A DNA stretch of 64,000 bases. Origin: Litorimonas sp947503715. Its GTDB lineage: Bacteria; Pseudomonadota; Alphaproteobacteria; Caulobacterales; Maricaulaceae. Numbering within the stretch: the first letter of the stretch is position 1; each line of letters begins with the position of its first letter. Below are positions 45,001 through 52,929 of this stretch, piece after piece. The position numbers were made by a program, and so were the translations under genes. The notes beneath the pieces are model-generated. The model saw nothing but the letters and a program-made list of their open reading frames with translations, was not told the DNA's origin and made no database searches. The stretch spans positions 496,001-560,000 of the forward strand of contig NZ_CP189850.1 of NCBI RefSeq assembly GCF_050271975.1, read 5' to 3'.

Positions 45001-48000
45001 CAAAACTATCAACACCGATATAATAAATGCCATTTTCTTGAACCTGCGCAATGATAACACTCTCATTCGCACCAAAATCACGATAATCAGAGGCGACGAA
45101 AATTCCGGCTTCATCTCGCAATGTTAAACTCGCATCCGTATCATTAGACGCAATTCGAATGATCTCCCCCGCCGTGAGCTCAATCGCGAACCAGTCCTCA
45201 TCATTTCTGAAGTCGATTCTTCCAATAGACGTAGCCCCTACCTCAAGAACGCCCGTTGTCTCCGTGTTATTTGAGAAGTCATCCTCCTGTATTGCGGCCG
45301 AGAGCGTGTAATCCAAAGATGACTCAAAACTGTCTACGACGACATAGACTGTCTGACTCTCTTCTACTTCCACCAGGATAACAGTTTCACCATTATCAAA
45401 ATCGAGATACTCAGTCGCAAAAAACTCTCCAGACAAACCGCGTAAATCTAAATCTGCTTCAAAGCCGTCGGATGTGATCCTGACAAGTTGACCCGCCGTC
45501 AGCTCAATCGCAAACCAATCGTTGTCATTTCGAAAGTTAATGGACCCCATGGCTGTGCCGCCAACTTCAAGAACACCCGTCGTGTTTTCATCATCCGAAA
45601 AATCGTCTTCGATTTCCGTAGCTGTGAGGGTATAATCTAACGGTGCACTTGAACTACTGACATCAACAAAGAACGTGCCAGCCACGTCGACTTGGGCGAT
45701 GATAACATTCTCACTTGTCTCAAAATCTCTGAAATCGGAGGCCACGAAATTTCCAAATTCGTCCCGCAAAATCAAATTTGCAGAAGTATTGTCAGAGGCA
45801 ATTCGGATCGTATCACCGACCGTCAAATTTATCGCAAACCAGTCCGAATCATTTCTGAAATCGACCGACCCCATGGAGGTACCGCCAATCTCTAAAGTCC
45901 CAAGCGTTTCAGTGTCACCGGAAAAATCGTCTTCAATTTTTACGGCTGTGAGCGTGTAGTCCAGAGGGGACGTAGAGCCTCTGACATCGACATAGAAAGT
46001 TCCGGTTACTTCCACCAGGGTCTCTATGACGCTCTCATTTGTATTAAAATCTCTAAAATCGAAGGCCAGAAAGTTTCCCGACCCATCTCGCAAAAACAGG
46101 TCCGTATTTGTATCATTAGATGCAATCCTAATGATGTCGCCCGCTGTCAAATCAATGGCGAACCAATCCGAGTCATTTCTAAAATCAATTGAACCAGTGG
46201 CTGTTCCGCCCAGTTCAAGAACACCGGTCGTATTCGAATCGTCCGAAAAACTATCTTCAATCACTGTAGATGTAAGTGTGTAGTCTTGAGGTGAACTGAA
46301 GCTATTCACGTTAATATAGAATGCCCCACTCTCATCGACTTGCGCTATGAGAACATTCTCATTTGTATCAAAATTTCTGAAATCAAAAGCGACACTATTT
46401 CCCGAGGCATCTAAGAGCGTCAAATTTGCATCTACGTTATTGGACGCAATACGAACGGTCTCCCCCGCTACGAGATCGATCGCAAACCAATCCTCATCAT
46501 TTCTGAAGTCAATTGAACCGCTCGCCGTGCCATCAACTTCGAGAATACCCGTTGTCGTCGTATCGTCCGAAAAATCATCATCGAGGACATCTGCTGTAAG
46601 CGTATAGTTCAAGGGCGGAGAGAAGCCGTTTACATCAATGTAGAATGTTCCGCTTTCTTCGACGTCAAAGATAATGACGGCCTCATCGGTGTCAAAATCT
46701 CTAAAATTGAATCCAAAGCGATTTCCAGATTCATCCCGTAAGCTCATATTTAAATCAATGTCATTAACGGCAATACGGACGATATCCCCAACCGCCAACT
46801 CTATCGCAAACCAATCTGAGTCATCTCTATAATTGATTGTGCCTCTGGCTGTATTGCCGAGTTCAAGAACACCCGTCGTGTCCACGTTATCCGAGAAATC
46901 ATCATCAATCTCGCTCGCCGTGAGTGTGTAGTTTAAAGACGACTCAAAACTACTGACATCAACATAGAAAGTCCCGCTCTCTTCGACCTGGGCAATGATA
47001 ACACTTTCATTCGTCTCAAAATTCCTGAAATTAGACGCGACGGCGCCTCCAAACTCATTCCGCAGAGTTAAATTTGCATCAGTGTCATTAGAGGCAATAC
47101 GAACGATATCACCCGCTGTCAGCTCAATCGCAAACCAATCTGAGTCATTTCTATAATCTATTGAGCCTGTGGCTGTGCCACTGACGTCCAAACTCCCTGT
47201 CGTGTCTGCATCATCTACAAAGTCATCCTCGATGACTGTCGCCGTGAGCGTGTAATCCAGCGGCGAGGTAAAGCTGCTGACATCAATATAGTATGTTCCT
47301 GTTTGGTCTAATTGTGCAATGATGACAGACTGATCCGTATCGAAGTCCCTGAAATCTGAGGCGATAAGGTTTCCAAGTTCATCTCTCAGCGATAGGTTTG
47401 TATCCGTTCCATTGGACGCAATCCGAATGGTTTCCCCTGCCACAAGCTCTATTGCAAACCAGTCTGGATCAAATCTATAATCTATTGAACCCGTAGCTGT
47501 CCCGCCAACCTCTAAAATACCCGTTGTATCATTATTGCCCGAAAAATCGTCTTCAATTTCTGTCGCCGTCAGTACGTAATTCACAGTCGAGTTAAAGCTC
47601 TCCACATCAACATAGAATGTTCCATTCGCGTCCACCTGTGCGATGATGACGCTCTCGTTTGTATCAAAATCTCTGTAATTAGACGCGACAAAATTACCAA
47701 ATTCATCTCTTAAGGAGATAACGGTATCTATGTCATCAGAGGCGATACGAATAGTTTCGCCTGCCACCAATTCAATGGCAAACCAATCTGAGTCACCTCT
47801 ATATTCGATAGATCCCGTGGCAGTCGCCCCGACTTCCAGAGTACCAGATGTTTCAGAATTACCTAAAAAATCATCCTCAATCGTTGTCGCGGTTAGAGTA
47901 TAGTTTAAGGGTGAAGTGAAGCTGCGGGCGTCAACATAAAAAGTCCCACCGTCTACAACCTCCATAACAATTAAGTTTTCGTTGGTATCGAAGTCTCTAA

Positions 48001-48406
48001 AATCGAAGGCAATGAAGTTTCCAGATTTATCCCGCAACGACAAGTTAACGTCCGTATCGTCAACCGCAATACGAATGACATCCCCCACCGTTAATTCAAT
48101 TTCAAACCAATCTGAGTCACCCTCAAAATTAATGACGCCCTCAGCCATGCCGTCAATATCAAGAGACCCCGTTGTTGTACTGTTATCTGTGAAATCGTCC
48201 TCTGCTACCATCTCCGCAAATCTGAAATTCAACGCAAGTTCAGGCACTCTCATGGGAGTGAAAAACACATTGGTATTTTCGAGATGTCGCATGAAACCAT
48301 TTAGTTTGGAGTCAAAATTTTTGAAATCTATGGCTTTTAAGGGTTCACCATAAATTTCGACACTGCCAATGGCCTCATTTGCGAAATCGTCAATGCGTCT
48401 ATACAT
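42062..48406 (-). CDS. Giant RTX protein with 13 pre-peptidase-C-like repeats
   Basis: Starting at ATG 48406 (MYRRIDDFANEAIG, with a TTGGAG SD), the protein has 2114 residues. After a short N-terminal region it has 13 tandem copies of a unit of about 107 residues, each with a DSDWFAIELTAG core typical of PPC-type beta-sandwich domains, down to about 44.0 kb. A propeller-like segment of beta-repeats (about 43.0-44.0 kb) follows, with LSQDGQYLF-like and SPDG motifs. A block of RTX nonapeptides GGxGxDxLx comes next (42.3-43.0 kb), and the end (GADTFVLSRF, DGVDVLDLSDF) is typical of type I secretion substrates. No signal peptide is present, which fits type I export. It is probably a Ca2+-dependent surface or released adhesin. 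An export system of its own is not in the window. Divergent repeats suggest old duplication. Confidence 0.88.
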   Translation of the reverse strand: MYRRIDDFANEAIGSVEIYGEPLKAIDFKNFDSKLNGFMRHLENTNVFFTPMRVPELALNFRFAEMVAEDDFTDNSTTTGSLDIDGMAEGVINFEGDSDWFEIELTVGDVIRIAVDDTDVNLSLRDKSGNFIAFDFRDFDTNENLIVMEVVDGGTFYVDARSFTSPLNYTLTATTIEDDFLGNSETSGTLEVGATATGSIEYRGDSDWFAIELVAGETIRIASDDIDTVISLRDEFGNFVASNYRDFDTNESVIIAQVDANGTFYVDVESFNSTVNYVLTATEIEDDFSGNNDTTGILEVGGTATGSIDYRFDPDWFAIELVAGETIRIASNGTDTNLSLRDELGNLIASDFRDFDTDQSVIIAQLDQTGTYYIDVSSFTSPLDYTLTATVIEDDFVDDADTTGSLDVSGTATGSIDYRNDSDWFAIELTAGDIVRIASNDTDANLTLRNEFGGAVASNFRNFETNESVIIAQVEESGTFYVDVSSFESSLNYTLTASEIDDDFSDNVDTTGVLELGNTARGTINYRDDSDWFAIELAVGDIVRIAVNDIDLNMSLRDESGNRFGFNFRDFDTDEAVIIFDVEESGTFYIDVNGFSPPLNYTLTADVLDDDFSDDTTTTGILEVDGTASGSIDFRNDEDWFAIDLVAGETVRIASNNVDANLTLLDASGNSVAFDFRNFDTNENVLIAQVDESGAFYINVNSFSSPQDYTLTSTVIEDSFSDDSNTTGVLELGGTATGSIDFRNDSDWFAIDLTAGDIIRIASNDTNTDLFLRDGSGNFLAFDFRDFNTNESVIETLVEVTGTFYVDVRGSTSPLDYTLTAVKIEDDFSGDTETLGTLEIGGTSMGSVDFRNDSDWFAINLTVGDTIRIASDNTSANLILRDEFGNFVASDFRDFETSENVIIAQVDVAGTFFVDVSSSSAPLDYTLTATEIEDDFSDDENTTGVLEVGGTAMGSINFRNDNDWFAIELTAGQLVRITSDGFEADLDLRGLSGEFFATEYLDFDNGETVILVEVEESQTVYVVVDSFESSLDYTLSAAIQEDDFSNNTETTGVLEVGATSIGRIDFRNDEDWFAIELTAGEIIRIASNDTDASLTLRDEAGIFVASDYRDFGANESVIIAQVQENGIYYIGVDSFDAPLDYTLTASVQEDDFAANIDTTGVLEAEGTATGSIEYRADSDWFAIELTAGEFIRIAADSDDVNLVLRDESGESVAFDFRDVVTNENVIIAQAEQSGTFYVDVSSFNASIDYTLNATVLEDDFAADTDTAGILEIGSSSAGVINFRGDSDWFAVELTAGEQVRFTSEDVTTSLVLRDEFGNFVASNYRDREADEPVLVYEAEESGTFFVDVSTLRYSLDYTVTASIQEDDFRANTDTTGTLEAGGRATGVIDFKDDADWFAIEITDTDLDLRLFVDSPRVSLSLYDANGNLLRPSIDDTTISFSEAGTYYISAFESFFDAGDYTISSVIVDSVDANLPVTNAGIVDTVVDDANAITYSLSDDGILIRYSTETGTLLPETDLGVDTSALSLSQDGQYLFAAQADLTDVGNNVFEATVLRIDTETLAVESFSFEVSGQGYEITDIQAAADGSLFVTTNFPGSGWVPFYNLSGFDDILSVNVIDDDEFSGFNGVRQNTTLDISRDGQFLLMAESNISSYPVHIYSVETGEVIASTNHGGFNFDKNAISGAAQLVAVAGYNEVTLYDFDLNPVADLTGIYGNAERVDPIFSKNGEYLFLVNDAFNGDSSIAVISTSTYEVVSFVDVAENISSISDVDLSPDGLSIIVTNQSGVRYFDFSETDLSLNGTEARDRLFGTEFDELITGLAGNDILNGRAGDDTLLGGEGNDMLIGGAGDDTISGESGDDRILAGSGDDIVEGGAGVDDILGGSGNDFIFGGDGDDLIDGQANNDIIEGGAGRDTIFGGNGNDLIKGQSGNDALRGGDGNDRVEGGTGNDFLGGAGGHDLLIGGTGHDRLYGGSGQDTLFGQQGNDLLVGGGGNDRLVGAAGNDVLDGQAGDDILEGGSANDNLTGGSGADTFVLSRFAATTTVTDFTDGVDVLDLSDFSDTDIANALDGAVQQNSDTVLTFANGSVLVLENFDLIDLSDEDVLGYDASDVALMA
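42310..43010 (-). repeat. RTX calcium-binding nonapeptide block
   Basis: About 18 glycine- and aspartate-rich nonapeptides (GGxGxDxLx pattern, such as GGEGNDMLI and GGSGNDFIF) encoded near the 3' end of the giant gene. Such blocks fold as Ca2+-stabilised parallel beta-rolls. In the DNA they appear as GC-rich near-repeats that could mislead assembly. Confidence 0.9.
44010..48199 (-). repeat. Tandem array of 13 PPC-like domain repeats
   Basis: Thirteen copies of a unit of about 320 bp. Each encodes TTG-LEVGGTATGSI-fR-DSDWFAIEL-RIASND-L-LRDE-GNFVAS-RDFDTNESVIIAQV-GTFYVDV-SF-LDYTLTA. The DNA copies have diverged, with later copies more variable. No copy is broken by a stop. Confidence 0.88.
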
Positions 48407-48698
48407 AATATACTCCAAGCAGGCTTTTAAACTGCAATTCCCAAAACCTGATAGTAAGATGCTACAGTGTTCAACCATTCGGTAACCCTAGATTGGATAA
48501 CAATCAAGGGAGTTGCTATGCGTGTAAGGTTTGAAAACGTCTGACGGATAAGGCGCAAATCGCTATGAGTGAATATAAATATTGACCCCTCAACCCGTCG
48601 ATTGACCTCTTTCAGTTCGATATATTTCCCAAAGAGTTGAGCACAGCCTTGTAGGACTCCCTCTTCCCCCACGGCTCGCTCCACGCTAACCCCGCTAT

Positions 48699-50153
48699 AT
48701 GGAAACTTACGGCCTTCTCTCTCTCCTCCCGCCCGTCCTCGCCATTGGGCTTGCGCTTTGGACGCGGCAGGTTTTTTTGTCTTTGGCGGCGGGGCTTTGG
48801 CTGGGCTTTGTTATTTTGGCCGGTGGGAATCTTGCGACGGGGACGCTGGCCGCGATGGACGGGATTGTTACGGTTTTTGAGAGTGCGGGGAATACGCGGA
48901 TCATTCTCTTCACCCTGATCGTCGGGGCGTTGATTGCGCTGATCCAACGCTCCGGCGGGGTAGCGGGATTTGTGGCGCGTTTGATGGCGAAGCTCGACCG
49001 GATGAGTGCCACGGCCGAGACTAAGGGACAGCGCAAGCTGGTCGAGTTGCTAGCGCTGGGCACGGGGTTGCTGCTATTTATTGAGAGTAATATTTCCATC
49101 CTGACGGTCGGGACGCTCTATCGTCCCGTCTTTGATAAGCTGGGCATTCCGCGTGAGAAGCTGGCCTATATTGCCGATAGTGGGTCGGCACCGTCTTCCG
49201 TGCTTCTGCCTTTTAATGCGTGGGGTGCCTATATTATCGGCCTCATCGCGGCACAGCCTTTAGCGGCCAATATGGGCACGCCGACGGATGTATTTATCCG
49301 CGCGACCCTGATGAATTTTTATCCAATGATCGTGATCCTGACCCTCGTCTTTGTCATTGTCTCCGGTAGAGATATTGGCTGGATGCGAAAAGCCGAAATC
49401 CGCGCCAAAGAGACGGGTTTGCTCAACCGCGAAGACGCGCAAATCATGATGGCGGATGCCGCGCTGGATACGGAGCCGAAAGACGGGATTTCCTTTAAGG
49501 CCAGAAATATGCTCATCCCTTTGGCGCTTATGGTCGTCCTCATGCCCGTCTTCCTCTGGATCACGGGTAACGGAAATATCGTCGAGGGATCAGGGTCAAA
49601 ATCCGTGCTCTACGCGACGAGCTTTGCCGTGGTCGGGGCGATGGTGCTTTATAAACTGACGGGTGCGCTGAGAATTCGCGAGAGTTTTGAGACGGTCCTG
49701 TCCGGCATGTCGGGTATGGTGCCGCTGGCGATATTGATGGTGCTCGCCTTTGCCCTCGGCAGTCTGTGCCGCGAGCTTGGGACGGGGCTCTATGTGGCCG
49801 AGACGGCGAAGGGCTTTATCTCGCCCGCGCTCGTGCCCGCCATGATCTTTCTGATCTCCTGTTTCGTCGCTTTTTCGACGGGCACAAGTTGGGGAACCTT
49901 TGCCATCATGGTCGCGATTGCCGTCCCGCTGGCGCAGGCTATGGAGGTCGACCCGGTCCTCGCCATTGCAGCCGCGATTGGGGGCGGCGTCTTTGGCGAT
50001 CATTGTAGCCCGACCTCCGACACGTCGATCATTTCGTCCATGGCCACAGCGAATGACCATATTGATCATGTCCGCACACAACTCCCCTATGCGTTGATTG
50101 GCGGTGGAATTACGACGATACTTTATTTAATTCTGGGATTTTTAAGTGCTTAA
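48699..50153 (+). CDS. NhaC-family Na+/H+ antiporter
   Basis: The 484-residue protein has about 11-12 membrane helices and NhaC family segments: FLSLAAGLWLGF, SIL-free GAPSS-like DSGSAPSSVLLPFNAWGAYI, SFSTGTSWGTFAIMV-like AFSTGTSWGTF, and GDHCSPTSDTSIISS near the end. The last two surround conserved ion-site aspartates. It exchanges Na+ (or a small solute) for protons at the cytoplasmic membrane. Its stop overlaps the esterase GTG start by 8 bp. The promoter lies in the 292-bp gap divergent from the giant RTX gene. Confidence 0.9.
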   Translation: METYGLLSLLPPVLAIGLALWTRQVFLSLAAGLWLGFVILAGGNLATGTLAAMDGIVTVFESAGNTRIILFTLIVGALIALIQRSGGVAGFVARLMAKLDRMSATAETKGQRKLVELLALGTGLLLFIESNISILTVGTLYRPVFDKLGIPREKLAYIADSGSAPSSVLLPFNAWGAYIIGLIAAQPLAANMGTPTDVFIRATLMNFYPMIVILTLVFVIVSGRDIGWMRKAEIRAKETGLLNREDAQIMMADAALDTEPKDGISFKARNMLIPLALMVVLMPVFLWITGNGNIVEGSGSKSVLYATSFAVVGAMVLYKLTGALRIRESFETVLSGMSGMVPLAILMVLAFALGSLCRELGTGLYVAETAKGFISPALVPAMIFLISCFVAFSTGTSWGTFAIMVAIAVPLAQAMEVDPVLAIAAAIGGGVFGDHCSPTSDTSIISSMATANDHIDHVRTQLPYALIGGGITTILYLILGFLSA

Positions 50154-51441
50154 TCGTTTCACACTCGCAACCGCGTTTCTCCTCACGGTGTGTACGCTTG
50201 CCTCCCCCGTTCAGACTGAGCCGGTGACGTCCGGTGGATCCTATGAAATTAACAGCGTGTTAGGTATTGAATATGCGACGGCAGAGCGGTGGGAATTGCC
50301 GACTCTTAACACCGATTGGAGCGCAGGAACAGATTTCGGCCCCGCCTGTCCGCAAGCGGGTCAAACGGTTATGGTGGAAGATTGCCTCTTCCTGAACATA
50401 TTCTCACCTGACACGGACGCGACAGATCTCCCCGTGCTCGTCTGGTTTCATGGCGGCGGATTTATTGCGGGTGAGGGCGGAACGGGGCCGAAGACATTTG
50501 CGAGAGACGGCGTGGTCGTTGTGACATTTAATTACCGTCTCGGTAAACTCGGCTTTCACGACTGGGCTGGCTGGGACGAAACGGACCCGCGCAATTTCGG
50601 ACAGGCCGATATGGTCGCGGCTCTGAATTGGGTGCAGGCGAATATCGCGCAATTTGGAGGTAATCCAAATGACGTCACACTGGCAGGCCACAGCGCCGGC
50701 GGGATGGGCGTGCAACTCATGATGGTTGATCCCCGGGCCGAAGGAAAATTCGCCCACGCTTGGTCCCATGCGGGATACGGGTCTTGGCCATTTCCAAAAG
50801 CCTATAACCCGACACCAGAGGAACGGCAGCGCATCCGTTACGCACCTCTGGAAACCCCGCGATCCGCCGCACAACTCGTGTCAGATATTTCGGTTTTCCA
50901 CCTGCCTTTTATCGATGCACCTTTCCTGAAGGATCAGCCTGTCGATCTATTTGGGTCCGGGAAGCCCTATGTGGCGGGCGCGAATTCCTATGACGGGGCC
51001 GGCACCCTTCAAGGTGCTGGATTTACGCCCGATAGCTTTCTATCTCAAATAGACAGTCCGGCTTTGCGTAAGGTTTATGCTGCGGACTTTGCTGTGTCGA
51101 AAAGACATGCGGCGCAGCAGATCTTCGGGGACTTACGCTATCTCCTCTCCAGTGCAGAAACGGCTCAAGCCGCTAAAGGGTGGTTGTTTCATTATGACGA
51201 AATCAGGGGCGACCTGCCCGGAGCGACACATGGTCAGCAATATGACCGTCTCTTTGCGGACGCACCCTTTGCGATGAAAGAGGCAATGCTGTCATTTATA
51301 AAATCGGGCGAGCCCGGTTGGGCGACACTGGAAACCGGACATCACGCACGGTTTTCTCCAGAACTTTCAACAGCGAAGATCTCGATATTACATACACGTT
51401 TAGATCACCTCGCCAAATCATCGGACCTCTTAAAACCATGA
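50146..51441 (+). CDS. Type-B carboxylesterase, exported
   Basis: The 431-residue alpha/beta-hydrolase begins with a signal peptide (LTVCTLASPVQTEP region). It carries the HGGGF oxyanion motif, EDCLFLNIF, the GHSAGG nucleophile elbow and a GATHGQQ catalytic-His segment near residue 364. It should hydrolyse carboxyl esters in the periplasm or outside. It starts at a GTG that overlaps the nhaC-like gene by 8 bp, and its stop overlaps the avidin-like gene as ATGA. The protein is shorter than most family members (about 500-550). The natural substrate is unknown. Confidence 0.87.
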   Translation: MLNRFTLATAFLLTVCTLASPVQTEPVTSGGSYEINSVLGIEYATAERWELPTLNTDWSAGTDFGPACPQAGQTVMVEDCLFLNIFSPDTDATDLPVLVWFHGGGFIAGEGGTGPKTFARDGVVVVTFNYRLGKLGFHDWAGWDETDPRNFGQADMVAALNWVQANIAQFGGNPNDVTLAGHSAGGMGVQLMMVDPRAEGKFAHAWSHAGYGSWPFPKAYNPTPEERQRIRYAPLETPRSAAQLVSDISVFHLPFIDAPFLKDQPVDLFGSGKPYVAGANSYDGAGTLQGAGFTPDSFLSQIDSPALRKVYAADFAVSKRHAAQQIFGDLRYLLSSAETAQAAKGWLFHYDEIRGDLPGATHGQQYDRLFADAPFAMKEAMLSFIKSGEPGWATLETGHHARFSPELSTAKISILHTRLDHLAKSSDLLKP

Positions 51442-51872
51442 AACGCTTTCTATTTATTAACGCAATCATCCTGTCGTCCTGCGCAAATGCGAATGCTGAG
51501 GACGTTGAAATCACGGGCATCTGGGCGAATGAACGCGGCTCTGCTGTGACATTCACAGAGGCTGATGGTTTACTCTCTGGCTATTACAACACCCAACTCG
51601 GCAATCCCGATCCGGCCGCGCGTTTCCCGCTGACCGGATTTATCGAGGGCGACCAAGTCACTTTTACCGTCAATTTCAAAGGCTATGGCAGCCTGACGAG
51701 TTGGACCGGACAGATGAGCGAAGACGCGGACGGACCCTATATCCGAACCCTTTGGCATCTCACGCGCGATGTGCCGGACGCGGAAGAAGATGACGATTTG
51801 TGGAGTTCGATTATTGCGGGGAATGCAGTATTCCGGCCCATTACTGCATTTGAACCTCAAAAAATAAAATAA
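51438..51872 (+). CDS. Avidin/streptavidin-family protein, exported
   Basis: From ATG 51438 the product is 144 residues with a signal peptide (MKRFLFINAIILSSCANANA). A lipobox-like LSSC leaves a lipoprotein option. The mature part matches the streptavidin barrel: GIWANERGS (Asn31, Ser35), GYYNTQLGN (Tyr50, Thr52, Asn56), LTSWTG (Ser85, Thr87, Trp89), Trp106 and Trp122. By eye the biotin-ring Trp79 of streptavidin is Phe80 and Asp128 is Ala130 with Asn129 beside it. Biotin affinity may therefore be reduced or changed. It overlaps the esterase stop as ATGA, so it is co-translated. An avidin in an alphaproteobacterium is known from rhizobia (rhizavidin, bradavidin). Here its role could be biotin capture or defence. 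Confidence 0.85.
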   Translation: MKRFLFINAIILSSCANANAEDVEITGIWANERGSAVTFTEADGLLSGYYNTQLGNPDPAARFPLTGFIEGDQVTFTVNFKGYGSLTSWTGQMSEDADGPYIRTLWHLTRDVPDAEEDDDLWSSIIAGNAVFRPITAFEPQKIK

Positions 51873-52000
51873 TATTTTTCTTATTTTCAGTAACTTACGC
51901 GCCCCTAAAAAGTCAAACCGTCATAAATTAAAAAATATTTCTTTATTTTAAAGCGGCACATATATACAACCCTAGGTATAATTAATTACAGGGGCATATT

Positions 52001-52378
52001 ATGGCAAGTCGCAAAAAACTCGGCGGAGAGTTGATCAAGGAGCTTTCACTCACAGATGATGAGATTGGAGCGCTGGACCGCGCCCTAGATCTGGCGTCCC
52101 AAGCGGAAACTGGAAAATTAAATTTCGCACTCGACGCGGCACCAAAGGCAACAACGCTTGCCGCAGCCGCACTCGTAATTGGTGTCGCCAACCTGACATT
52201 TTCGCTCTACACAGAATATGGAAAATCTATTGCAGATCGCAAAGACATTGGTTTCCGTCTTAAAAAGCTAGCAGGGGATCTCGTCGAACTGGAAAGCGTT
52301 GAAGAAAATGGCACAGCCGTGAATGTTCTTTCAAAACTTCGTGACGAGGTCCGAGACGCAAAGCGCAGTATTAAATGA
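52001..52378 (+). CDS. Hypothetical protein with one membrane segment, first gene of a three-gene operon
   Basis: The 125-residue protein has a charged N-terminal helix region, one hydrophobic segment (about 48-66: TTLAAAALVIGVANLTFSLY) and a charged helical C-terminal half. No family is recognised. A TATAAT at 51977-51982 lies 18 nt before ATG 52001, with only a weak -35. An AGGGG purine run precedes the ATG. The stop overlaps the next gene by 4 bp. The 51.87-52.0 kb upstream region is AT-rich. Its position suggests that it acts with the two membrane genes downstream. Confidence 0.72.
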   Translation: MASRKKLGGELIKELSLTDDEIGALDRALDLASQAETGKLNFALDAAPKATTLAAAALVIGVANLTFSLYTEYGKSIADRKDIGFRLKKLAGDLVELESVEENGTAVNVLSKLRDEVRDAKRSIK

Positions 52379-52929
52379 GTTGGGTCGACGGTGTTGTCGG
52401 CTCCCTCTTTGCATTCTGGTTAAGCCTTTCCGCGCTTTGGCAGATAGGGCCGATACGGGATAGAATATTGGGGGCCTCCTTCATTTGGAGATTTCGACTC
52501 CTACCCATCTATACTTTTTTTGCGCCAAATCCCGGCATCTATGACACGCGAATATTAGTCAGAGAAAAGTTTGAGGATGGAAGTCTTTCCAGCTGGTCTG
52601 AGATCCCATATATGATTGAGCGCAGTTGGTTTGATATCATCTGGAATCCAAAGAAACGTATCCAGAAGTTTTTCTTCGATTGCGTCGCCTCAATTAAAAC
52701 AACCTATAATACGGTTCGAAACACAGAGGATGACACCTCGCGTGATATTCGAGACGCGACCATTAAACTCTCAGACGGATATATTGGCATGTTGAATTAC
52801 ATTCTACATCTTCCCCTGAAGGACGAGACTATAATCGCGCGTCAATTCATTGTGGCAGAAGCCACACAGGCCTCCGGAGAGCGTGTTGTCATTCCTGTCT
52901 GCAGATCGGATTTTCACCCCGTAAAATGA
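52375..52929 (+). CDS. Membrane-anchored protein of an HTTM-type operon
   Basis: The 184-residue protein has one N-terminal membrane helix. A periplasmic or cytosolic domain follows with YTFFAPNPGIYDTRILVREKFEDG and a W-rich stretch (SSWSEIPYMIERSWFDIIW). The FFAPNPG segment recurs in proteins paired with HTTM/SdpB-like membrane proteins, resembling the SdpA partner in Bacillus. It overlaps both neighbours by 4 bp. The assignment to an SdpA-like role is inference from pattern and order. Confidence 0.7.
   Translation: MSWVDGVVGSLFAFWLSLSALWQIGPIRDRILGASFIWRFRLLPIYTFFAPNPGIYDTRILVREKFEDGSLSSWSEIPYMIERSWFDIIWNPKKRIQKFFFDCVASIKTTYNTVRNTEDDTSRDIRDATIKLSDGYIGMLNYILHLPLKDETIIARQFIVAEATQASGERVVIPVCRSDFHPVK

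Noticed and set aside
44010..48199. CRISPR-like array
   Set aside because: The periodicity is about 320 bp and coding. The repeats are diverged domains, not short identical repeats with spacers.
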